A DNA stretch of 64,000 nucleotides. Source: Dendrobium chrysotoxum. Its lineage: Eukaryota; Streptophyta; Magnoliopsida; Asparagales; Orchidaceae. The position numbers and the translations under genes were made by a program. The notes under the pieces are model-generated. The model saw only the letters and a program-made list of their open reading frames with translations, ran no database searches and was not told the DNA's origin. Positions 59,214-64,000 of the stretch are shown here, one piece after another (position 1 is the first letter of the stretch; the number at the start of each line of letters is the position of its first letter). The DNA lies in assembly GCA_019925795.1 (NCBI GenBank), contig CM034300.1, positions 36,071,591 through 36,135,590 on the forward strand, given 5' to 3'.

Positions 59214-60613
59214 TGGTTTTCTTGTGTGTTTGTGTTTGTGTTTTTATTTTTTGTTTTCTGTTACTAATTTTTATTCGTTGTGTTTTGTGTTTTTTATTTT
59301 ATTTTTTGTTTTCATTCTAATTTTTTTTAAAAAAAATTAGTTTTTATGTTGTTTTTTGTTATTTCATTGATCAAGCACACACATATCACCTCTTAATTTA
59401 AAAATTAAAATTATTTTTCAAAGATCATATTTTCTAAAAATGAAAAATTTACCCCCTATTTTTTTCTAAAATTTTATGTTAGTTGTGGTTGATTTCTCTA
59501 AAATCAAGAAAAGGAAGAAAACTCATGATTTTATTTCTCCATCTCATTTCTTTATATAAGGGTATCTTACTTTTGATTCAAAATCTGTTTCAAATTATAA
59601 ATTGGTTTTTGAAATTGAAACTTTTTTCATCTCCCAATATTTTGTCTATCTCATAGGAATCTTTTGCAAATTATTGAACCAACTTCAAGATTATCTTATT
59701 CAGGTTGTTCGTCTTTATCAAAAGAATAAGGTTTGCTGATTTTAAAGATTTAGAAAGGAGGCAAATTACAAAAATCAAAAGATGTGCAATGTCGCCAAAA
59801 ATGAAAGGATACACAAAGTGTATCAAAAATCAAAAGATGCGCAATGTCGCCAAAAATAGAAGGATACACAAAGTGTATCAAAAATTAAAAGATACGCAAA
59901 GTGCGCAAGAATGAAAAGAGGCATAAAATGAGCCCACAAAAAGTTAGCTTCCCTTCTTGTAAATCTCTAAAGTTTTGAAAACCCATGTCTTTTTGATAAA
60001 TTCATTACTTGAGCTTGAAAATTAAGATTTTTAATTGATTACTTTGCATTAATCTTCTATTAGATATATTTCATGAAAGGAGTTTTCAAAGATTTTTGTT
60101 TCCTTATCTAATTTGTTCATTGATTTAGATATTGGCTTAAAAAGTTTTTTAGCCTTTTTAAAACCTGAGCTTGGTTTAACAATTTCTGAATTTTTAACCT
60201 TTCTGGGTTATGACTAGTCAATTCATGCCTTACTTAGCTTTTTGAATAAAATTAAGGGGTAGCTTTCTCATTACAAAAAAATTCTTGATTTTATAAAAAT
60301 TTCACAAGATCAGAGACCATTTTTGATCTTTTAGTCTATTTTTTATTTACTTTTGTTTTTTCTGCTCCTCTTCTTTTTGATAATGTCAAAGGGGGAGAAC
60401 GTACTATTGTATTTGTTGTATTTGTGAAGTTTATTTGTATTATAATTATACTATTTTATTTGTGACATTTATTTGTATTGTGTAGTTTTTTTTAAATAAA
60501 AAAAATTAAAAAAATGTGTTTCTCCCTATTTTTAAAAGTCTTTTCTTAGTGAGGGGAAGATTAGGAGAAAATACTTTTATTTGCAAATTCAACCAGAAAT
60601 ATTTGCCATCATC
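59214..60613 (+). repeat. Element D post-gag spacer with hairpin repeats
   Basis: A 1.4-kb non-coding, T-rich stretch. Hairpins at 59781-59796 (GATGTGCAATGTCGCC), 59808-59824 and 59863-59879 (GATACACAAAGTGTATC, perfect), 59836-59851, 59891-59906 (GATACGCAAAGTGCGC) and 59918-59935 (GAGGCATAAAATGAGCCC) are spaced by A-rich linkers. An inner purine tract GTCAAAGGGGGAGA lies at 60385-60398. No other feature is seen. Confidence 0.8.
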
Positions 60614-60627
60614 AAAAAGGGGGAGAT
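60614..60627 (+). promoter_or_regulatory. Element D polypurine tract
   Basis: AAAAAGGGGGAGAT touches the 3' LTR; it is the plus-strand primer site and is identical to that of B. Confidence 0.92.
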
Positions 60628-62076
60628 TGTTGCAACTCGGGCTCACGAGTTCTTATTTTGATGATAACAAATATTATGGTTCATCTCCTAGTATTTGGAA
60701 TATATATTTGTTTGTGTGTACTAACATTTCAGGAACAGCATGCATCAATCCAAGAAAGATTCAAGACTCAAGAATGAGTAGAATAGATTTTGTTGTATTT
60801 CTCATTTATGTACTTTTTGATTTCTTAAGTCATGTCCTATAAGGGTGTATGCTTATTTGTGACTATGTGTACACATACTCAGGGGGAGTGAGATCCTGTC
60901 AAAACCAGAAGTTCAACTTTTGAACAAATCGTACTGGATGATTTCTGATCGTCCAGGCCAATCTGTTCATTGAACTAATTATCCTGGATGATATTTATAT
61001 CATCCTGGACGATCCAATATGATCTCAAAACCCTAGCCGCCATGATAATTTAGGCAAGGATTTAAGAGTCAAATTTTTTTCTAATCATATCGTACTGGAT
61101 GATTTGTGTAAAATTTGTACTGATCGTCCTAGACTATCCCAGGATCGTACGGGACTATCAGGTCAAATTCTGCACATCGTCTAGGAGGATCCTGCGATCA
61201 TCCGGGACGATGTTTGGTGGCAGAATTGAGTTTTTAGGGTTTTCTGAAGCCGACTTTTGGAGCACATCATCCTGGATGATCCTGCGATCGTCCTGGACGA
61301 TCTTTGGCGGCAAAATTGAGTTTTTAGGGTTTTCTGAAGCTGTCTTTTGGAGCACATCATCCTGGATGATCCGGCGATCGTCCTGGACAATCTTTGCCAC
61401 CAGAACTAATTTGGAAGGGTTTTTGGAGCTCTTTATTTAGGCTTTCTCAAGGCACTTGATAGGTGTCTTTGGCATCCATTGAGTCTTCATTCTTTTGGAG
61501 AAAACTTGAAGAGAGAGCTTGAAAGGGAGAGAGGAAAGGGTGGAGTTTGAGTGGGAGAAGAGCCTGGGAAGGGGGATTCTCGAGGAAGTGTGAGGGGGTT
61601 CACACGGTTGCTCCGGCAAGCTTGCACCAAAGTACCATCAGATTCAAGGGTCATCTCGAGGGAAGTTTTGGGAAGAAGAAGATCTCTTCGTTGTCGAAGG
61701 ACCCGGCTACTCTGCCACACCGGGGAAGGTGGAAGTGATTTTGTAAGGGCTTCTCCGCCTAGCTGTGGGGGCTAAAGGAGAGACACTTTTGGTTTAGTGC
61801 AATACTTGGAGGGTGCCTCTAAGGAGTGGACGTAGGTAAGGTTTGACCGAACCACTTTAAATCCGGTGTGTTCTTTCTTTTAATTTTCTGCACTTTATTT
61901 TGTTGTGATTATCTGCTTGGGTGAAATATGTGATTGATCTTTTTATCATTACTTTAATTCATTTCTGCTGCAAGTTATAAAAAGATTTTGTTTTGTTTTA
62001 AATAACCAATTCACCCCCCCTCTTGGTTAGCCTCGGGACTAGTTCATAAGGGCTTAACATCCCTATCAAACTTTCA
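60628..62076 (+). repeat. Element D 3' LTR
   Basis: 1449 bp, TGTTGCAACTCGGG to CAAACTTTCA, clearly similar to the 5' LTR but with scattered substitutions, many of them C to T or G to A inside palindromes (for example atcgtcctggacgatc to atcatcctggatgatc). Confidence 0.92.
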
Positions 62077-62966
62077 ACAATGAGTAGTGAATTTGAGATG
62101 AGTATGAAGGGAGACTTGAGTTATTTTCTTAGTTTTAGCATAAAATAAAATGAGAAAGAAACTTTTCTTAGTTGGTCTAAGTATGTTAAGGACATCCTCA
62201 AAAAGTATGAAATGGATAATGCTAAACTAGTGACTACACCCATAAGTTCCTCAGTATAGTTAGATAAGGACCCTAAGGGAAAATCTGTTGATCAAAAGAA
62301 GTTTAGAGGAATAATTAGATCATTGCTTTACTTGACAGCTAGCAGACCAGACATTTTGTTTAGTGTTTGCTTATGTCCTAGATTTTAATCTGATCTAAAG
62401 GAATCATATTTGACAGTAGTGAAAAGAATATTGAGATATCTTTTAGGAACTCAAAAATTAGGGATTTGGTATCCTAAGCACAGCTCTTCATTTGAAATAA
62501 TTAGATATTCAGATTCAGTTTTTGCAGGCTGTAGGGTTGATCGAAAAAGTACATTTGGAGCTTATTAATTCATTGGAAATTCTTTAGTATCTTAGTCCAT
62601 TAGAAAATAAAATTCAGTAGCACTTTCTACAGCTGAAGCAGAATATATTGCCTTAGGTAGTTGTGTGGCAAAGGTGCTTTGGTTGAAACAATAATTGGTT
62701 GACTTAGGATTTTCTATTGGCATAATTCCAATTTTTTGTGATAACACTAGTGCCATATGCATCTCAAAGAATCCTATTCAACACTCTAGAACCAAGCATA
62801 TAGAAGTAAGCATCATTTTATAAGAGATCATGTAGCGAGAGGCGTAATTGAATTACATCATATCGCTACTAAAGATCAACTTGCAAACATTTTCATAAAA
62901 CCACTAGCTTTTGACACTTTTAGCATGTTAAGGACAAGGCTAGGTGTGATTGATCTTAATGCATGA
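62077..62966 (+). pseudogene. Element C pol, 3' part (rest of RT, RNase H), decayed
   Basis: After the repeated acaat the RT continues as MSSEFEMSMKGDLSYF, in step with B's MSKEFEMSMMGELSYF. Later KYVKDILKKYEMD, SRPDILFSVCL, then RNase H YSDSVFAGCRVDRKST, ALSTAEAEYIALGS and CDNTSAICISKNP. The normal SDSDF is SDSVF, so a catalytic Asp is lost, and several stops interrupt. It ends RLGVIDLNA with TGA at 62964-62966. Confidence 0.9.
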
Positions 62967-63736
62967 TTGAAAATTTTACAAATTTATTTTGTATGTGATT
63001 GTGGGTTTGTTTATGTCAAGTGTGTGTAGAATAGGTTCTAAGTTTTTATTTTGTTATGTTTTTGAATGTTTGTAGTTGCTTTATTTGTTATTACTTGTAT
63101 TTTTAATAAAAAAGGGGTTTTATTATATAAAAATGTTTTTGTTGAATAGTTTTGAGTTTTTCCTTGAATTAGTTTTTGGTTGTTTAATTCATACTGTATA
63201 AAATTTTTTGTACAGTACGAATTTTGTAGCATCTGCATGATAGAATTCTGGGCGTAAAGACTAAACTTAGATTAATAAAGGTCTTCATATGATATGTACA
63301 GGTTCATCTGTATTCTTGGGGATGAGTTTACAATTTTGGTCAGTTATTATTGCTGGTCGTACATACGAATGCGTTGTTCGTCTGTACGATCCATTTAGGT
63401 GATTTTGGATAAGGACGAACCTAACCGTCGCAAAATGATCTTTAATTTCCTGATCATCCCAGATGAACACCTATTTGTCTGTATGATATATACGTCAAAA
63501 AGTCTGTACGAAAGGATGCATCGGAAAGGGTAGTTTACAAAAAGCCATTTCTTTTTTGGCAATTTCCATTCGTATGTACGAAATAAATTTCATCCTGGAC
63601 AAATTTTGGATCATAGGTACGATCACGACTTCGTACTGTACGAAAGATTGGTTTTTCTTTAAATACGAGGGTTATAGGAGATGTTTTCTTTATCACCTTC
63701 ACCATTTCCAAACTCTCCTTATATCATATTCAAGCC
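62967..63736 (+). promoter_or_regulatory. Element C spacer: internal palindrome array and putative aORF promoter
   Basis: From 63185 on it holds palindromes of C's own version: gtacagtacgaa (63211-63222), TTCGTATGTACGAA (63569-63582), TTCGTACTGTACGAA (63630-63644). A TATA-like TTTAAATA follows at 63658-63665, then a pyrimidine-rich leader, and the aORF ATG at 63737, about 75 nt on. B has the same layout at 22560-21936. No hairpin repeat series is seen here. The promoter role is inferred. Confidence 0.6.
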
Positions 63737-64000
63737 ATGGCTAGTAGTAGAAAGCGTCCATGCTCTAAAGCTTCTTCTTCTAGGAATATGGTAGATGATA
63801 ACTTCCTGTCCAAGGAAAATGAGGATGCATTCTATAGGTTTTTGAGTGCTAAGATCACACCCTCTCAACTTCGGATCCAAGATGATGTCCACTTTGCAGT
63901 AATGCCTCTTCTAGCCTCGACCCAGTTCTCTTTCATCCTCACTCTTATCTTTGCATACAACAAAGAAATTTTTTACTTTTTCCTAGCCAACATGAAAATC
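63737..64000 (+). CDS. Element C post-pol additional ORF (aORF), N-terminal part
   Basis: Open for 88 codons from ATG 63737 to the window edge with no stop. It begins MASSRKRPCSKASSSRN (basic, Ser-rich), like B's MAGGKRSRQKGASSSRG, then has EDAFYRFLSAKITPSQL against B's QAAYERYCEVGITPSKI, and FSFILTL against LTFILTL. So it is homologous to B's aORF (21936-20797), which is about 380 codons. Function is unknown; the basic N-terminus would fit a nuclear or nucleic-acid-binding protein. It is open although the pol gene before it has many stops. Whether it stays open beyond 64000 cannot be seen. Confidence 0.65.
   Translation, partial: MASSRKRPCSKASSSRNMVDDNFLSKENEDAFYRFLSAKITPSQLRIQDDVHFAVMPLLASTQFSFILTLIFAYNKEIFYFFLANMKI

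Larger units (their letters stand above)
56656..62076 (+). mobile_element. Element D: gag-only, Sirevirus-like copia (TR-GAG type) inside C
   Basis: A 5421-bp element with acaat on both sides (56651-56655 and 62077-62081), inserted in the RT gene of C. LTRs 56656-58118 and 60628-62076, PBS 58121-58132, gag 58178-59213, spacer with hairpin repeats, purine tracts at 60386-60398 and 60614-60627. No pol or aORF. It has the same plan as element A (5419 bp), with clear sequence similarity throughout, so both are copies of one non-autonomous family. Confidence 0.95.
50998..64000 (+). mobile_element. Element C: Sirevirus-like copia, decayed, cut by element D and the window end
   Basis: A plus-strand element inserted in the gypsy 3' LTR. 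The LTR ends at 52708; its start near 50998 (tgttatttttcat) is inferred from loss of alignment with 16.7 kb and the position of the 'gtgtactaatat...ttcagg' block. PBS 52711-52722, gag 52767-54477, pol 54489-62966 interrupted by D (56656-62076), spacer with palindromes 63185-63646, aORF from 63737. Its 3' LTR is off the window, so its target duplication cannot be checked. Confidence 0.85.

Overview
The window is plant nuclear DNA made entirely of nested transposable elements; no host gene, rRNA or tRNA gene was found. Plant origin is shown by Sirevirus-type Ty1/copia elements (TGGTATCAGAGC primer sites, several AAAAAGGGGGAGAT purine tracts, a second gene after pol), a Tat/Ogre-like Ty3/gypsy element with multi-kilobase LTRs, and plant L1-type LINEs carrying DUF4283-like ORF1 proteins and RNase H. 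The density of nesting suggests a large-genome angiosperm; the species cannot be told.

The frame is one old + strand gypsy (Tat/Ogre-like) element. Its 5' LTR covers 1-851, 6271-8036 and 15404 to about 18.1 kb. Decayed integrase lies at 18587-18900 and 30317-30819, a 99-bp minisatellite at 30939-31615, and the 3' LTR starts at 31742 and continues through 32305, 46272-50997 and beyond. Gag, protease and RT are missing. Six elements inserted into it, most with exact target-site duplications (TSDs). Element A (852-6270, minus, TSD ttccc) is a gag-only copia element. A 7.4-kb solo LTR (8037-15403, minus, TSD cctgt) belongs to a related gypsy family. Element B (18901-30316, minus, TSD aaata) is a nearly complete Sirevirus-like copia element. 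LINE1 (32306-46271, TSD acatcattagggacac) carries LINE2 (39117-45697, TSD agttatcta) in its 3' UTR. Element C (about 50998 to past the window end, plus) is a second Sirevirus-like element, broken inside its RT gene by element D (56656-62076, plus, TSD acaat), which is gag-only and of the same kind as A.

In B the order from the 5' LTR is PBS, gag with two CCHC knuckles, a stop-containing gag/pol gap ending in TTTTGTAG/G, pol (protease, integrase, RT, RNase H), a spacer with short hairpin repeats, a palindrome array, a TATA-like box, an additional ORF (aORF), two purine tracts and the 3' LTR. C has the same plan as far as it can be read. A and D lack pol, the internal palindrome array and the aORF, but keep gag, hairpin repeats, PBS and purine tracts, so they look like parasites of a B-like element.

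The most interesting signal is a short palindrome family (ATCGTCCNGGACGAT in A, B and D; TTCGTACNGTACGAA in C). It fills the LTR promoter region and recurs directly upstream of the aORF, and each autonomous element uses its own version in both places. This looks like a duplicated promoter module with a co-evolving binding site.
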